Shown: positions 9,797 through 20,330, counted from the stretch's first letter. The stretch: DNA of 64,000 nucleotides from Burkholderia oklahomensis C6786 (GCF_000959365.1 NZ_CP009555.1:2356001-2420000); one strand, 5' to 3'. Numbers and translations are program-made. Notes: generated by a model from the sequence alone, not told the origin.

Positions 9797-10225
9797 ATGA
9801 AGACGTTTTCCGCAAAAGCCCATGAGGTGACGCGCGAATGGTACGTGATTGACGCGACGGATAAGGTTCTCGGACGTGTCGCCAGCGAAGTGGCACGCCG
9901 TCTGCGCGGCAAGCACAAGCCCGAGTTCACCCCGCACGTCGACACCGGTGATTTCATCATCGTCATCAACGCGAGCAAGCTGAAGGTCACGGGCAACAAG
10001 ACGCTGGACAAGAAGTACTACCGTCACTCGGGCTACCCGGGCGGCATCTATGAAACGACGTTCGGCAAGATGCAGGAACGCTTCCCGGGCCGCGCGCTCG
10101 AGAAGGCGGTCAAGGGCATGCTGCCGAAGGGCCCGCTCGGCTACGCGATGATCAAGAAGCTGAAGGTCTACGCTGAAGCCACGCATCCGCATTCGGCGCA
10201 ACAGCCGAAGGCGCTCGAGATCTAA
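9797..10225 (+). CDS. rplM: 50S ribosomal protein L13
   Basis: Early-assembling large-subunit ribosomal protein, 142 residues, identical in length to E. coli L13. The N-terminus [20 protein letters not shown] and the core [18 protein letters not shown] are diagnostic. The start at 9797 gives the family N-terminus; 37 residues open upstream in the same frame are leader. It is followed by rpsI after 11 bp in the universal L13-S9 operon. Confidence 0.98.
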
Positions 10226-10236
10226 GGGGAGCCCAC

Positions 10237-10629
10237 ATGATCGGTAACTGGAATTACGGTACGGGCCGCCGCAAGAGCGCAGTCGCTCGTGTCTTCATCA
10301 AGGCTGGCAAGGGCGACATCATCGTCAACGGCAAGCCCATCGCTGACTACTTCTCGCGCGAAACGTCGCTGATGATCGTGCGTCAGCCGCTGGAACTCAC
10401 GAGCCACAGCCAGACGTTCGACATCAAGGTGAACGTGTCGGGCGGCGGCGAGACGGGTCAAGCGGGCGCGGTGCGTCACGGCATCACCCGCGCGCTGATC
10501 GACTACGACGCGACGCTGAAGCCGACGCTGTCGAGCGCGGGCTTCGTCACGCGTGACGCTCGTGAAGTGGAGCGTAAGAAGGTCGGTCTCCACAAGGCAC
10601 GCCGCGCCAAGCAGTTCTCGAAGCGTTAA
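10237..10629 (+). CDS. rpsI: 30S ribosomal protein S9
   Basis: Small-subunit protein whose C-terminal tail reaches the P-site tRNA anticodon. 130 residues with [17 protein letters not shown] near the N-terminus and the basic C-terminal tail ending KQFSKR, whose final arginine is the conserved P-site contact. GGGGAG at 10227-10232 is the ribosome-binding site. Cotranscribed with rplM and closed by a strong terminator. Confidence 0.98.
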   Translation: MIGNWNYGTGRRKSAVARVFIKAGKGDIIVNGKPIADYFSRETSLMIVRQPLELTSHSQTFDIKVNVSGGGETGQAGAVRHGITRALIDYDATLKPTLSSAGFVTRDAREVERKKVGLHKARRAKQFSKR

Positions 10630-10671
10630 TCGCTCGTGCTGCGCGCCGCTTTCGGGCGGCGCCGCTGCAAG

Positions 10672-10705
10672 AAAAACCGCCAGTTTTCGCGCTGGCGGTT
10701 TTTTT
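10672..10705 (+). terminator. Terminator of rplM-rpsI
   Basis: Stem CCGCCAG (10677-10683) with CTGGCGG (10692-10698), flanked by A-run and seven T (10699-10705); may work in both directions. Confidence 0.9.
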
Positions 10706-10835
10706 ATGTGCGCGTGGCTTGCGTCTGCGCAACGAATACGCGAAAAACGCCGGCGCGCCTCTTGATTTCGCCTGCGTCAGCACGATCTACGGATCAGCCC
10801 TACAATAGCAGGCAATGGCTTTTTGGAGAGTTCGC

Positions 10836-11204
10836 ATGAACGCTGTCACCGAATCCGCGGCAACCACCGAGATGCCGGCTCCGTTCGTCTTCACCGACGC
10901 GGCGGCCGATAAGGTCAAGCAATTGATCGACGAAGAAGGCAACCCCGAGCTCAAGCTGCGCGTGTTCGTGCAAGGCGGCGGTTGCTCCGGCTTCCAGTAC
11001 GGCTTCACGTTCGACGAGGACGTCAACGAGGACGACACCGTGCTCAACAAGAACGGCGTCGTGCTGCTCGTCGACGCGATGAGCTATCAGTACCTCGTCG
11101 GCGCTGAGATCGACTACAAGGACGATCTGAACGGCGCGCAATTCGTCATCAAGAACCCGAACGCGACCACGACTTGCGGTTGCGGCTCGTCGTTCTCGGT
11201 CTGA
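10836..11204 (+). CDS. erpA: Iron-sulfur cluster insertion protein ErpA
   Basis: A-type carrier that delivers [4Fe-4S] clusters to essential enzymes such as those of isoprenoid synthesis. 122 residues with the three conserved cysteines: Cys50 in QGGGCSGF and Cys114 and Cys116 in TTCGCGSSF. The start at 10836 has GGAGAG at 10825-10830; the upstream frame adds 7 residues without family support. Single-gene unit ending at a terminator 46 bp on. Confidence 0.95.
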   Translation: MNAVTESAATTEMPAPFVFTDAAADKVKQLIDEEGNPELKLRVFVQGGGCSGFQYGFTFDEDVNEDDTVLNKNGVVLLVDAMSYQYLVGAEIDYKDDLNGAQFVIKNPNATTTCGCGSSFSV

Positions 11205-11250
11205 ACGAACCGAGCCGGTCGATCGAACGGACGCACGTCGTCCGTACAAG

Positions 11251-11277
11251 AAACGGGGCTTCCATGCCCCGTTTTTT
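11251..11277 (+). terminator. Terminator of erpA
   Basis: AAACGGGGC (11251-11259), loop TTCCAT, GCCCCGTTT (11266-11274), then more T. It faces the convergent anmK gene. Confidence 0.92.
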
Positions 11278-11351
11278 TATGCCGCGCGATGCGATTCGGC
11301 GATCCGGCGCGCGGTTGTCTTGGGGCAATCCGGACGGGCGCCACCGGCGCT

Positions 11352-12527
11352 TCAGCGCGGATAGAGGGCGCCCAACACGCGCTCGCCCGCCGCGCCCGTG
11401 ACGGCCGACACGTTGCCCGGCGCGCGCGCGTTGAAGCGGTACGCGAGCCACGCGAACGCGAGCGACTCGACCTGCTGCGGCGGCACGCCGAGCGCAGCCG
11501 TCGTGTCGACCGGCGCGTCGAGCCCGCGCGCCGCGAGCGCGGCCGCGATCGCGGCGAGCAACACCGGGTTGCGTGCGCCGCCGCCGCACACGTAGACGGC
11601 GCGACAGTCGCTTGCATGCCGCGCGATCTCGTCGGCGACGGTCGCCGCGGTCAGCACGGTGAGCGTCGCCTGCACGTCTTCGGGCGCGAGGCCCGAGAAA
11701 CCGGCGAGCTTCGCGTCGAGCCAAGCGGTGTTGAAGAGATCGCGCCCCGTGCTTTTCGGCGCGTTCTGGCGGAAATACGGTTCATCGAGCAGCGCGGCGA
11801 GCAGCGCGTCGTCGACCGTGCCGCGCGCCGCGAAGCGCCCGCCGTCGTCGAACGGCTGCTTCAGATGGCGTTCCGCCCACGCGTCGATCAGCGCGTTCGC
11901 CGGGCCGCAGTCGAAGCCGCGCACCGATTCGTCACGCGCGTCCCGCGAATCCCGCGCGGCGGGCAGGATCGTGATGTTGCTGATGCCGCCGAGATTGCAG
12001 ACGACGCGCGTCTCGTCCGGCGAGCCGAACAAGGTCGCGTGGAACGCCGGCACGAGCGGCGCGCCCTGGCCGCCCGCGGCGACGTCGCGGCTGCGGAAGT
12101 CCGCGATCACGTCGATGCGGGTCAGCTCGGCGAGCAGTGCCGCGTTGTTGATCTGCCGCGTGTAGCCGCGCTCGGGCCGGTGCCGCACCGTCTGTCCGTG
12201 CACGCCGAGCGCGCGCACGTCCTCGGGCGCGAGGCCCGCCGCGCGCAGCAGTTCGTGGCAGCACACCGCATAGCGCGCGGCGAGCGCGTTCGCGGCGAGC
12301 GCTTCGCGCTCGATCTCGTCGTCGCCCGGCTGCTGCAGCGCAAAGAGCGCGTCGCGCAGCGCATCGGCGAAGCCGACGAACGCTTCGGACAGCACCGCGG
12401 GGGGCTTGCCCGTCTCGAAACGGACGGCGACGCCGTCGACGCCGTCCATGCTCGTGCCCGACATCAGGCCAAAATACACGCCATCCGCGGGATGGCCGGG
12501 TTGCATGCGGTTGGGCGCCACGTTCAT
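11352..12527 (-). CDS. anmK: Anhydro-N-acetylmuramic acid kinase
   Basis: Phosphorylates and opens 1,6-anhydro-MurNAc released during cell-wall turnover, yielding MurNAc-6-phosphate for recycling. 391 residues, close to the usual 370. The ATP-binding start motif is [15 protein letters not shown] (about 19-33); GVHGQTVRH and NLGGISNIT (second phosphate motif) follow, then the adenosine-region CGGGARNP near the end. Divergent from tyrS with 148 bp between starts. The exact start could be MNVAP (12527) or an ATG seven codons later. Confidence 0.94.
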   Translation of the reverse strand: MNVAPNRMQPGHPADGVYFGLMSGTSMDGVDGVAVRFETGKPPAVLSEAFVGFADALRDALFALQQPGDDEIEREALAANALAARYAVCCHELLRAAGLAPEDVRALGVHGQTVRHRPERGYTRQINNAALLAELTRIDVIADFRSRDVAAGGQGAPLVPAFHATLFGSPDETRVVCNLGGISNITILPAARDSRDARDESVRGFDCGPANALIDAWAERHLKQPFDDGGRFAARGTVDDALLAALLDEPYFRQNAPKSTGRDLFNTAWLDAKLAGFSGLAPEDVQATLTVLTAATVADEIARHASDCRAVYVCGGGARNPVLLAAIAAALAARGLDAPVDTTAALGVPPQQVESLAFAWLAYRFNARAPGNVSAVTGAAGERVLGALYPR

Positions 12528-12675
12528 CGCTCCGGAATCGAGATTGGATGCGCGCGGAAGGCTCGCCGCGCGCCGTCGTGGCCGATTATCCGCGCAAGCG
12601 CGCGCGTCGTTAAGCGGTCCGCGCGCAACTTATGGGAAAATCGCTCTTTTTGCGACATTCCTTCCTCTTGCACCG

Positions 12676-13917
12676 ATGAGCACCGATCCCACTTCCAAGC
12701 CCGCCTTCCCGATCACCGATGAGGTCCGCCACGCGCTCGCCGTCACGAAGCGCGGCGTCGACGAGCTGCTGATCGAGGAAGAGTTCGCGCAGAAGCTCGC
12801 GAAAAGCGCGGCGACGGGCAAGCCGCTGCGCATCAAGCTGGGCCTCGATCCGACCGCGCCCGACATCCACATCGGCCACACGGTCGTGCTGAACAAGATG
12901 CGCCAGTTGCAGGATCTCGGCCATACGGTGATCTTCCTGATCGGCGACTTCACGTCGCTGATCGGCGATCCGTCGGGGCGCAACGCGACGCGTCCGCCGC
13001 TCACGCGCGAGCAGATCGAATCGAACGCGAAGACCTATTTCGAGCAGGCGGCGCTCGTGCTCGACCGCGAAAAGACCGAGATCCGCTACAACAGCGAATG
13101 GTCGATGCCGCTCGGCGCGGACGGGATGATCAAGCTTGCGTCGCGCTACACGGTCGCGCGAATGCTCGAGCGCGAGGACTTCACGAAGCGCTTCCAGGGC
13201 GGCATTCCGATCTCGATCCACGAATTCCTGTACCCGCTGATGCAAGGCTACGACTCGGTCGCGCTGAACGCCGATCTCGAGCTGGGCGGCACCGACCAGA
13301 AATTCAACCTGCTCGTCGGCCGCGAGTTGCAGAAGCAGTACGGGCAGGAGCAGCAGTGCATCCTGACCATGCCGCTTCTCGAAGGCCTCGACGGCGTCGA
13401 GAAGATGTCGAAGTCGAAGGGCAACTACGTCGGCATCAGCGAGAAGCCGACCGACATGTTCGGCAAGCTGATGAGCATCTCGGACGTGCTGATGTGGCGC
13501 TACTTCGAGCTGCTGTCGTTCCGCAGTCTCGACGAGATCGCGCAGTTCCGCGCCGAGGCCGAAGGCGGGCGCAATCCGCGCGACTTCAAGGTGATGCTCG
13601 CGCAGGAGATCGTCGAGCGCTTCCACTCGCGCGCCGAGGCCGAGCGCGCGCTCGAAGACTTCAATCACCGTGCGAAGGGCGGCGTGCCCGACGACATCCC
13701 CACGGTGACGCTCACCGGCGCGCCGCTCGCGATCGGCCAGTTGCTGAAGCAGGCGGGGCTCGTGCCGTCGACGAGCGAGGCGCTGCGCAACATCGAGCAG
13801 GGCGGCGTGAAGATCGACGGCGCGACGGTGTCCGACAAGGCGCTGAAGGTCGAAGCGGGCGAGTTCGTCGTGCAGGTCGGCAAGCGCCGCTTCGCGCGCG
13901 TGACGCTCACCGCATGA
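12676..13917 (+). CDS. tyrS: Tyrosyl-tRNA synthetase
   Basis: Charges tRNA-Tyr with tyrosine. 413 residues: class I catalytic domain with HIGH at 65-68 ([12 protein letters not shown]) and KMSKS in [12 protein letters not shown] near residue 251, then a linker and C-terminal S4 RNA-binding domain ([19 protein letters not shown]). The length and the HIGH context (HIGHTV rather than HVGHL) fit the TyrZ/TyrS2 subgroup common in betaproteobacteria. Start 12676 is supported by family alignment. It begins a run with dtd and a phosphatase gene. Confidence 0.96.
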   Translation: MSTDPTSKPAFPITDEVRHALAVTKRGVDELLIEEEFAQKLAKSAATGKPLRIKLGLDPTAPDIHIGHTVVLNKMRQLQDLGHTVIFLIGDFTSLIGDPSGRNATRPPLTREQIESNAKTYFEQAALVLDREKTEIRYNSEWSMPLGADGMIKLASRYTVARMLEREDFTKRFQGGIPISIHEFLYPLMQGYDSVALNADLELGGTDQKFNLLVGRELQKQYGQEQQCILTMPLLEGLDGVEKMSKSKGNYVGISEKPTDMFGKLMSISDVLMWRYFELLSFRSLDEIAQFRAEAEGGRNPRDFKVMLAQEIVERFHSRAEAERALEDFNHRAKGGVPDDIPTVTLTGAPLAIGQLLKQAGLVPSTSEALRNIEQGGVKIDGATVSDKALKVEAGEFVVQVGKRRFARVTLTA

Positions 13918-13996
13918 GCGCGCGGCCCGCGGTTCGACTGCGCGCTCTGCGCGCCGCGTGCATCGCGCGCGCCGCGCGTGCGACGGAGGCGCGCGC

Positions 13997-14455
13997 ATGA
14001 TCGCGCTGATCCAGCGCGTCAGGCGCGCCGACGTGCGCGTCGGCGACCGCGTGACGGGCGAGATCGGCCCGGGCCTCCTCGCGCTCGTCTGCGCGGAGCG
14101 CGGCGACACCGAGGCCGTCGCCGACAAGCTGCTCGCGAAGGTGCTCGGCTACCGGGTGTTCAGCGACGCGGCGGGCAAGATGAACCTGCCCGTGTCGAAC
14201 ATCGACGGCGCGGGGCGCGCGGGCGGTCTGTTGCTCGTATCGCAGTTCACGCTCGCGGCCGACACGAACAGCGGCCTGCGCCCGAGCTTCACGCCCGCCG
14301 CGCCGCCCGACGAGGGCGCGCGCCTCTTCGACTACTTCGTGCGCGCGGCCCGCGAGCGTCATCCGATCGTCGCGACGGGCGAATTCGGCGCCGACATGCA
14401 GGTGTCGCTCGTGAACGACGGTCCCGTGACGTTCTGGCTGCAGACGCACCCCTGA
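13997..14455 (+). CDS. dtd: D-aminoacyl-tRNA deacylase
   Basis: Hydrolyses D-amino acids (and glycine mischarged on tRNA-Ala) from tRNA as a proofreading step; its place after tyrS fits, since D-Tyr-tRNA is a classic substrate. 152 residues, [13 protein letters not shown] at the N-terminus, the catalytic SQFTLAADT motif near residue 78 and the Gly-Pro motif in [11 protein letters not shown] near the C-terminus. GGAGG at 13985-13989 precedes ATG 13997. The stop overlaps the next start. Confidence 0.95.
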   Translation: MIALIQRVRRADVRVGDRVTGEIGPGLLALVCAERGDTEAVADKLLAKVLGYRVFSDAAGKMNLPVSNIDGAGRAGGLLLVSQFTLAADTNSGLRPSFTPAAPPDEGARLFDYFVRAARERHPIVATGEFGADMQVSLVNDGPVTFWLQTHP

Positions 14456-15141
14456 TGCTTCGATTCGAGACCGCACCGATGGCCACGACGCAGATCCTCT
14501 TCATTCGCCATGGCGAGACGGCCTGGAACCGCATCAAGCGGATTCAAGGCCACATCGACATTCCGCTCGCCGACACGGGGCTCGCGCAGGCGCGGCAACT
14601 GGCCGAGCGGCTCGCGCGCGACGCACGCGCCGGCGCGCGGATCGACGCGATCTATTCGAGCGATCTGTCGCGCGCGCAGCAGACCGCGCAGCCGACGGCC
14701 GACGCGCTGGGCCTGCCGCTCGCGCTGCGCGAAGGGCTGCGCGAGCGCGCGTACGGCGTGTTCCAGGGGCATGACAGCGCGGAGATCGAGGCACGCTTTC
14801 CCGACGCGTTCGCGCAGTGGCAGACGCGCGATCCCGGCTTCGAGCCGGAAGGCGGCGAATCGCAGCGCGCGTTCTATCATCGCGTGCTGCACGAGGTCGA
14901 GCGGATCGTCGCCGCCCATCCGGGCGGGCGCATCGCGTGCGTCGCGCACGGCGGCGTGCTCGACTGCGTGTACCGGTTCGCGAACGATCTGCCGCTTGAC
15001 GCGCCGCGCAAGCACGCGCTCCTGAACACGAGCGTCAACGTCGTCGATTACGCCGACGGCCGCGCGAGCGTCGTGCGCTGGGCCGACGTCGATCACCTGA
15101 GCGAAGCGAGCGACGACGACGGCTATCGGAAGGTGCTGTGA
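14455..15141 (+). CDS. Histidine phosphatase family protein
   Basis: Phosphoglycerate-mutase-like phosphatase, 228 residues. The catalytic phosphohistidine motif LFIRHGETAWN lies at about residues 15-25, the second arginine in YSSDLSRAQQTA, and the second histidine in CVAHGGVLD. Members act on small phosphoesters; GpmB-like or cobalamin-type substrates cannot be told apart here. ATG 14455 shares a base with the dtd stop, suggesting coupling; ATG 14479 (MATTQILF) is the alternative start and gives the more typical N-terminus. Confidence 0.88.
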   Translation: MLRFETAPMATTQILFIRHGETAWNRIKRIQGHIDIPLADTGLAQARQLAERLARDARAGARIDAIYSSDLSRAQQTAQPTADALGLPLALREGLRERAYGVFQGHDSAEIEARFPDAFAQWQTRDPGFEPEGGESQRAFYHRVLHEVERIVAAHPGGRIACVAHGGVLDCVYRFANDLPLDAPRKHALLNTSVNVVDYADGRASVVRWADVDHLSEASDDDGYRKVL

Positions 15142-15222
15142 CGTCGTAGCGCGGCTCGTGTGCGCGAGTGCGAGGCGTGGCCGCGAAGCTGCCCGGGCCG
15201 CTGCGGCGCGCCGCAGCGGGCG

Positions 15223-16368
15223 TCAGCGCAGCCCGTGGCGCGTCTTGTAATCGAGCGCATACGCGATCTTGCCGGGCTTGTCGGCCGTGATCGGCTGGCG
15301 CAGCTTGTCGAATTCCCCTTTGCCGTATTGCTTGCCGCCGTTGATCTGATCGGCGCGACCGAGGTCGGCGCCCGTCTTGCCGTCAATCACCGGATCGGTC
15401 GACGCGACCATGCTCGCCGCCGCATTCCATACCGCATTCAGGCAGCCGGTATCGGCCGTTGCCGGGTCGGGATCGGTCGCGCCCGCGCGAGCCAGGTCGT
15501 AGCCGGCGAGCGAGAACGTCGCTGGCTGTCCGCGCAGCCAGTCGGCCCAGTAGAACTCGAGGTAGTCGGTCGCTTGCGCGGGCTTCGCGTAGCCGATGTC
15601 CCGCGTGAAATAAACGAGCGACCGGTAGCGGTCGTCCTGCATGCCGAGCGCGAGCCCGAGCCCGGCGGGCAACCGATCCGGCGCGATCGGCCGTCCGTCG
15701 CCGTCCCTCAGGCGCGTGTAGCCGCGGGTTTGCATCTGCTGCCAGAACGCCGCGCCCGAGTAGTCGCTGAGATTGTCCTTGACGACGACGTGCACGTGGA
15801 GCGTCGCGCCGCCGCCGGGCGTCTCGTAATAGGTCGACAGGCCGTGGTGGCCGTCGGTCACGTACAGCGTGTCGCCGTCCGGGCCGACGACGACGGGGTT
15901 GAGCACCGTGCGGTCGCGCGCGTCGGCGCCGGTCGCGCATGCGTAGCTCGCCGCGTCGCGCAGCACCGATTGCGCGGTGTAGCCGTTCGACGCGACGCCG
16001 CCGAGCCCTTCGTCCGCGCAGAAGTCGTCGAATTTCTTGTCGGGCTGCCGCTCGTAGCGACCGAGCTTGTAGTAGATCTGGTCGTAGCCGAGCGCGCCTT
16101 GCGTCGGACGCAGCTCGGCGAGCGCCACGTCGAGCATGTCGCCCGTGCGCGCGCTTTTCCATCTGCCCTGCGCGGGCGTGGGCGCCGATGGCGACGGATT
16201 GCCGGCGTTCCCCGGGCTCGTCGCATTGCCTGGCGTGGAGCCGTTCGCGCCTGCATCGACGGCGGCGATCGGGGCGACGGGGGCCGTGCCGTCGCCGCCG
16301 CATGCGGCGATCGCGGCGATGAGCGGAAAGGCGGCAACGACGACGAGACGGGAGAGCGGATGGGGCAT
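15223..16368 (-). CDS. Putative lipoprotein with ParB/Srx-like domain
   Basis: 381 residues. A lipoprotein signal peptide ends at Cys23 (lipobox IAAC), followed by a Ser/Pro/Gly/Asn-rich linker to about residue 65. The rest resembles the ParB-like nuclease superfamily (ParBc_2 type): the DVALAELRPTQ strand and the VTDGHHGLSTYYE motif, which corresponds to the DGHHR box of ParB and sulfiredoxin. The export signal implies an outer-membrane or periplasmic protein, so a role in chromosome partition is unlikely. Function unknown. The next gene upstream on the same strand (the MpaB protein) ends about 117 bp before its start. Confidence 0.72.
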   Translation of the reverse strand: MPHPLSRLVVVAAFPLIAAIAACGGDGTAPVAPIAAVDAGANGSTPGNATSPGNAGNPSPSAPTPAQGRWKSARTGDMLDVALAELRPTQGALGYDQIYYKLGRYERQPDKKFDDFCADEGLGGVASNGYTAQSVLRDAASYACATGADARDRTVLNPVVVGPDGDTLYVTDGHHGLSTYYETPGGGATLHVHVVVKDNLSDYSGAAFWQQMQTRGYTRLRDGDGRPIAPDRLPAGLGLALGMQDDRYRSLVYFTRDIGYAKPAQATDYLEFYWADWLRGQPATFSLAGYDLARAGATDPDPATADTGCLNAVWNAAASMVASTDPVIDGKTGADLGRADQINGGKQYGKGEFDKLRQPITADKPGKIAYALDYKTRHGLR

Positions 16369-16484
16369 CGGGCAATGGCGTCGACAATGGGGTGGGCGGC
16401 GGCGCGAGGCTGACGCGCGCGAGCGGACCCGTCAGCATCGCGAATCGATGTGACAGGTATTTGAAATGAAATCGACGGGTTTGG

Positions 16485-17438
16485 CTACTTGCCGGTGCGG
16501 CCGGGCTGCTGGGGCGACGCGGCGACGCGCCGGCGGGCGCGCTTCGACACGCCGTTGACGAGCGCCCAGCGGATCACCGGCGCGACGATCCGCACACCGG
16601 GCCGCACGAGCGCGCGGCGCACGGGAGCGAGCGCCGACAGGCCGAGCATCTGCTGCGCCCACGTCGGCAGCAAGTCGACGCCGGCGTTGAACAGCAGCGT
16701 GGCGGCGGGGCGCATCGCCGGCTTCGGCACCGGCACGTTCGTCAGGATGCGCACCACCTCGTGCGTGCGTTCGCTCGCTTCCAGCTCGGGGCGCATCGCG
16801 GCGAAGTACGCGGCGACGTCGGCGCGTGTCTTGGGCACGTTCGTCGCGCCGAGCAGTTCGGCGACGCGCGCCGTTTCCGCGTAGTAGCGGTCCTGGTCGG
16901 CGCCCGACAGCAGCGGATTCGCGTAGCGCAAGTGCGCGGCGAGAAAGCTCGACACTTCGGCCACGTGCACCCACGTCAGCAGCGCCGGGTCGCTCGCGCG
17001 ATACGGACGGCCGTCGAGCCCCGTGCCGGTGACGGTCTCGTGGATCGCCTTCACGCGTTCGATCAGCTTCAGCGCGTCGGCGCGGCTGCCGTACGTCGTG
17101 CCGGAGATGAACGTCGCGGTGCGGCGCAGGCGGCCGAGGATGTCGGTGCGGAACGTCGAATGGTCCCACACGCCCGCGAGCGCGAGCGGATGCAGCGCTT
17201 GCAGCAGCAGTGCGGAGATGCCGCCCGTCATCATCGACGTGAAATCGGCGTGCACTTTCCAGCACACCGCGTCGGGGCCGAAGAGGCCGGGGTCGCCGGG
17301 CGGCGACGAGTAGTCGAGCGACGGGCCGCCGCCTGTCGTCAGATGCGTGACGCCGCCCGCGACGCGCGCACGCACGCGCTCGACGAACGGACGGCCGATC
17401 GTCGAGCGTGCTGGGCGGTCGTGTAGCGGGGCGGACAT
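16485..17438 (-). CDS. Oxygenase MpaB family protein (DUF2236)
   Basis: 317 residues. The family core is recognisable in WKVHADFTSMMTGGISALLLQ, the HPLALAGVWDHSTF segment and TWVHVAEVSSFLAAHLRY, whose histidines are the presumed metal or haem ligands. MpaB of mycophenolic acid synthesis and latex-clearing protein belong to this superfamily; bacterial members are mostly uncharacterised, so the substrate is unknown. It lies 28 bp downstream of ruvB on the same strand and may be read from the ruv transcript. The C-terminus is very basic. Confidence 0.82.
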   Translation of the reverse strand: MSAPLHDRPARSTIGRPFVERVRARVAGGVTHLTTGGGPSLDYSSPPGDPGLFGPDAVCWKVHADFTSMMTGGISALLLQALHPLALAGVWDHSTFRTDILGRLRRTATFISGTTYGSRADALKLIERVKAIHETVTGTGLDGRPYRASDPALLTWVHVAEVSSFLAAHLRYANPLLSGADQDRYYAETARVAELLGATNVPKTRADVAAYFAAMRPELEASERTHEVVRILTNVPVPKPAMRPAATLLFNAGVDLLPTWAQQMLGLSALAPVRRALVRPGVRIVAPVIRWALVNGVSKRARRRVAASPQQPGRTGK

Positions 17439-17466
17439 CGATTGGCTCGTCGGAACGGGAGCGGCG

Positions 17467-18537
17467 TCAGCGCTGAGCGTCCGGCGTGTCCCAGAGATTG
17501 CTCACGGGGCTTGCGGCGTCAGGAGCGGAGAGCCCGAAATGCCGGTACGTGAGGAGCGTCGCGACGCGGCCGCGCGGCGTGCGCTGCAAAAAACCCTGCT
17601 GGATCAGGTACGGCTCGAGCACGTCCTCGATCGTGTCGCGCTCCTCGCCGATCGCGGCGGCGAGGTTGTCGACGCCGACCGGCCCGCCGTCGAACTTGTG
17701 CAGGATCGCTTCGAGCAGCTTGCGGTCCATCAGGTCGAAGCCGACCGGATCGACGTCGAGCATCGCGAGCGCGGCGTCCGCGACGGCCACAGTGATGCTG
17801 CCGTCGGCCCTCACTTCCGCGTAGTCGCGCACGCGGCGCAGCAGGCGGTTCGCGATCCGCGGCGTGCCGCGCGAGCGCTTCGCGATTTCGAGCGCGCCGT
17901 TCGGATCGATCTGCGCGTTGAGGAGCGCGGCCGAGCGGCGCACGATCCGCGACAGCTGCTCGGCGTCGTAGAACTCGAGCCGCGCGACGATCCCGAAGCG
18001 GTCGCGCAGCGGATTGGTCAGCATGCCCGCGCGCGTCGTCGCGCCGACGAGCGTGAACGGCTGCAGGTCGAGCTTCACGCTGCGCGCGGCCGGCCCTTCG
18101 CCGATCATGATGTCGATCTGGTAATCCTCGAGCGCCGGATACAGGATTTCCTCGACGACGGGCGACAGCCGGTGGATTTCGTCGATGAAGAGGACGTCGT
18201 TCGCTTCGAGGTTCGTGAGGAGCGCGGCGAGGTCGCCTGCGCGCTCGAGCACGGGGCCGGACGTCTGGCGCAGGTTCACGCCCATCTCGCGCGCGATGAT
18301 GTGCGCGAGCGTCGTCTTGCCGAGTCCGGGCGGCCCGAACAGCAGCACGTGGTCGAGCGCTTCGGAGCGGCGCTTCGCGGCCTCGATGAAGATCTCGAGC
18401 TGGTCGCGCACCTTCTCCTGGCCGACGTATTCGTCGAGCTGGCGAGGGCGCAGCGCGCGTTCGAAAGCTTCTTCGTGCGTAGACGCGGGCGTGGCGGCGA
18501 TGATCCGCTCGGCGGCGAGTTTGTCGGTTTCGATCAT
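17467..18537 (-). CDS. ruvB: Holliday junction branch migration ATPase RuvB
   Basis: Hexameric motor that, with RuvA, drives branch migration at Holliday junctions. 356 residues with Walker [11 protein letters not shown], Walker B in VLFIDEIHR, sensor 1 in [11 protein letters not shown] and the DNA-binding winged-helix domain near [12 protein letters not shown]. The N-terminus ([11 protein letters not shown]) matches the family. The gene lies 99 bp after ruvA on the same strand. Confidence 0.97.
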   Translation of the reverse strand: MIETDKLAAERIIAATPASTHEEAFERALRPRQLDEYVGQEKVRDQLEIFIEAAKRRSEALDHVLLFGPPGLGKTTLAHIIAREMGVNLRQTSGPVLERAGDLAALLTNLEANDVLFIDEIHRLSPVVEEILYPALEDYQIDIMIGEGPAARSVKLDLQPFTLVGATTRAGMLTNPLRDRFGIVARLEFYDAEQLSRIVRRSAALLNAQIDPNGALEIAKRSRGTPRIANRLLRRVRDYAEVRADGSITVAVADAALAMLDVDPVGFDLMDRKLLEAILHKFDGGPVGVDNLAAAIGEERDTIEDVLEPYLIQQGFLQRTPRGRVATLLTYRHFGLSAPDAASPVSNLWDTPDAQR

Positions 18538-18636
18538 GCGGCCATTGTACCGCGCGGCGCGGTCCGGCCAACCTGGCCGAACGGCCGAGTCGCCATGCGT
18601 CGCCCGGCGTGCGAAGCTGACTCCGACGACGCGCCG

Positions 18637-19218
18637 TTACGCCTTCGACAGCGCCTTGAGCGACAGCTTGATGCCTTCGGACACGCCGGTGCCGGCCGGC
18701 ACGTTCTTGATCGCGGCGAGCGCTTCCTTTTCCGAGTAGCCGAGCGCGACGAGCGCGTTGAGGATGTCGGTCGCGTGGTCGGACGGGGACGCCGCGCCGG
18801 CGAGCGGGCCGAGATCGGCGCCGAGCTTGCCTTTGAGCTCGAGGAGCAGGCGCTCGGCCGTCTTTTTGCCGATGCCGGGCACGCGTGTGAGGCGCGCGGC
18901 GTCCTGCAGCGTGACCGCTTGCGACAGTTCCGCGACGCTCATTCCGGACAGCACGGCGAGCGCCATCCGCGCGCCGACGCCCGTGATCTTGAGCAGCTCG
19001 CGGAACGTCGAGCGTTCCTGCGGCGTGAGGAAGCCGTACAGCAGATGCGCGTCCTCTCGGACGATCAGTTGGGTCAGCAGCACGACCTTCTCGCTCGTGT
19101 GCGGCAGGTTGTAGAACGTGCTCATCGGCACGTCGACTTCATAGCCGACGCCGTTGCAGTCGACGAGGATGTGCGGGGGATTCTTTTCGAGCAGGGTGCC
19201 GGCGATGCGACCGATCAT
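18637..19218 (-). CDS. ruvA: Holliday junction recognition protein RuvA
   Basis: Tetramer that binds and flattens the four-way junction and loads RuvB. 193 residues: OB-fold N-terminus ([20 protein letters not shown]), two helix-hairpin-helix motifs ([15 protein letters not shown] and [16 protein letters not shown]) and the C-terminal RuvB-contact domain after a flexible linker. The start at 19218 gives the canonical N-terminus, although the frame stays open 97 codons upstream. Confidence 0.97.
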   Translation of the reverse strand: MIGRIAGTLLEKNPPHILVDCNGVGYEVDVPMSTFYNLPHTSEKVVLLTQLIVREDAHLLYGFLTPQERSTFRELLKITGVGARMALAVLSGMSVAELSQAVTLQDAARLTRVPGIGKKTAERLLLELKGKLGADLGPLAGAASPSDHATDILNALVALGYSEKEALAAIKNVPAGTGVSEGIKLSLKALSKA

Positions 19219-19590
19219 GGCGAGTGCGGGACGGAACGGAAAGGGCGAGTGTAGCGCACCGCGGTGCGCGCGCGGCAGCGGCGCGGCCGGGAGATCGCCG
19301 GCGGGCCGCGGGTTGCGTGCGGCGAGCGCGGCCGGCGGGACGGTGCGCCGTGAACGCTCCGAGCCCCCGGATTGCGCCAAGCGGAGCGGGCGGCAGGAGC
19401 CGCTGGAATTGCTGAAGCGTCCGGAGCAGCAGGACCAGCAGGACCGGCAGCGGGAGAGCCGGAAGCGTCGCGAACAGAAGGAGCGCCCGGAACAACAGGG
19501 GCGGCGCATTCGCCGGCGATTATCGATGCGAGCGGGGAGGGAGCGGCTGTGGCGATATCGGCGTCCGCTTTGCGTCGCCGGACATCCGCG
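19219..19590. other. 372-bp gap between ruvC and ruvA, low-complexity
   Basis: Between the ruvC stop and the ruvA start. The stretch 19380-19500 is rich in GGAGCAG/GGACCAG-like purine repeats, which make long but meaningless frames of Gln/Arg/Glu on the plus strand and Cys/Ser/Arg on the minus strand. No ribosome-binding site or motif supports a gene. It may hold a ruvAB promoter reading leftward, but I could not assign one. Confidence 0.55.
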
Positions 19591-20133
19591 TTACCCGACG
19601 AGCCGTCCGCGCCGGACGCGCAGCCCTTTCTTCGCGAGCGCGGGCGCGATGCCGCCGAGCGTGTTGAGCGTGTTGCCGCCGTGCGCGTGGCAGATCGCCA
19701 TTCCGAGCGCGTCGGCCGCGTCGGTGCCGGGCCGTCCGGACAGACTCAGCAGGCGTGCGACCATTTCCTGCATCTGCTCTTTCGTCGCGCGGCCGTAGCC
19801 GACCACCGCCTGCTTGAGCTGCAGCGCAGTGTATTCGGCGACGGGCAGGCCGCCCGACACGAGCCCGCAGATCGCCGCGCCGCGCGCCTGGCCGAGAAGC
19901 AGCGTCGATTGCGGATTGACGTTGACGAACACTTTTTCGATCGCCGCCTGATCTGGGGTGTGCTCGCGGATCAGCGTCGAGATGCCGTCGTAGATCGCGC
20001 CGAGCCGCGTGGGCAGGTCGGCCGTGGGCGTCTTGATCACGCCGCTTGCGACGTACGCGAGCTGATGGCCGCTGACGTCGATCACGCCGAAGCCCGTGAC
20101 GCGCAAGCCGGGGTCGATGCCGATGATTCGCAT
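19591..20133 (-). CDS. ruvC: Holliday junction resolvase RuvC
   Basis: Dimeric endonuclease that cuts Holliday junctions symmetrically. 180 residues starting [16 protein letters not shown] with the catalytic Asp7; the catalytic Glu is in [11 protein letters not shown], and the C-terminal acidic pair in [14 protein letters not shown]. The start 20133 was chosen to give the family N-terminus. It sits 141 bp downstream of the purH terminator, so it probably has its own promoter. Confidence 0.97.
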   Translation of the reverse strand: MRIIGIDPGLRVTGFGVIDVSGHQLAYVASGVIKTPTADLPTRLGAIYDGISTLIREHTPDQAAIEKVFVNVNPQSTLLLGQARGAAICGLVSGGLPVAEYTALQLKQAVVGYGRATKEQMQEMVARLLSLSGRPGTDAADALGMAICHAHGGNTLNTLGGIAPALAKKGLRVRRGRLVG

Positions 20134-20273
20134 GGAAAAACGGAAAAGCTGTCTGCGACCGATACTACACGAATGACGCGGGATCCCGGCGAAAGCGGGG
20201 GCGGAATCGCCGAGCCGAAAAACCAGCGTGCCGAAAAAACCGCCGCGTGGCTCATCGCGCTCGCACGTCCGAT

Positions 20274-20305
20274 AAAAAACCCGGCGGTGGGACACCGCCG
20301 GGTTT
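20274..20305 (-). terminator. Terminator of dusB-fis-purH
   Basis: Read on the minus strand: a 13-bp stem (20293-20305 with 20277-20289), loop of 3, then a T-run complementary to A at 20274-20279. Confidence 0.9.
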
Positions 20306-20330
20306 CGCCGAAAACGACGCGTCGCGAGAA

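Noticed and set aside
19372..19590. Gln/Arg/Glu-rich plus-strand frame between ruvA and ruvC
   Set aside because: The residues follow from a purine-rich repeat; the frame runs on into the antisense of ruvC without family character.
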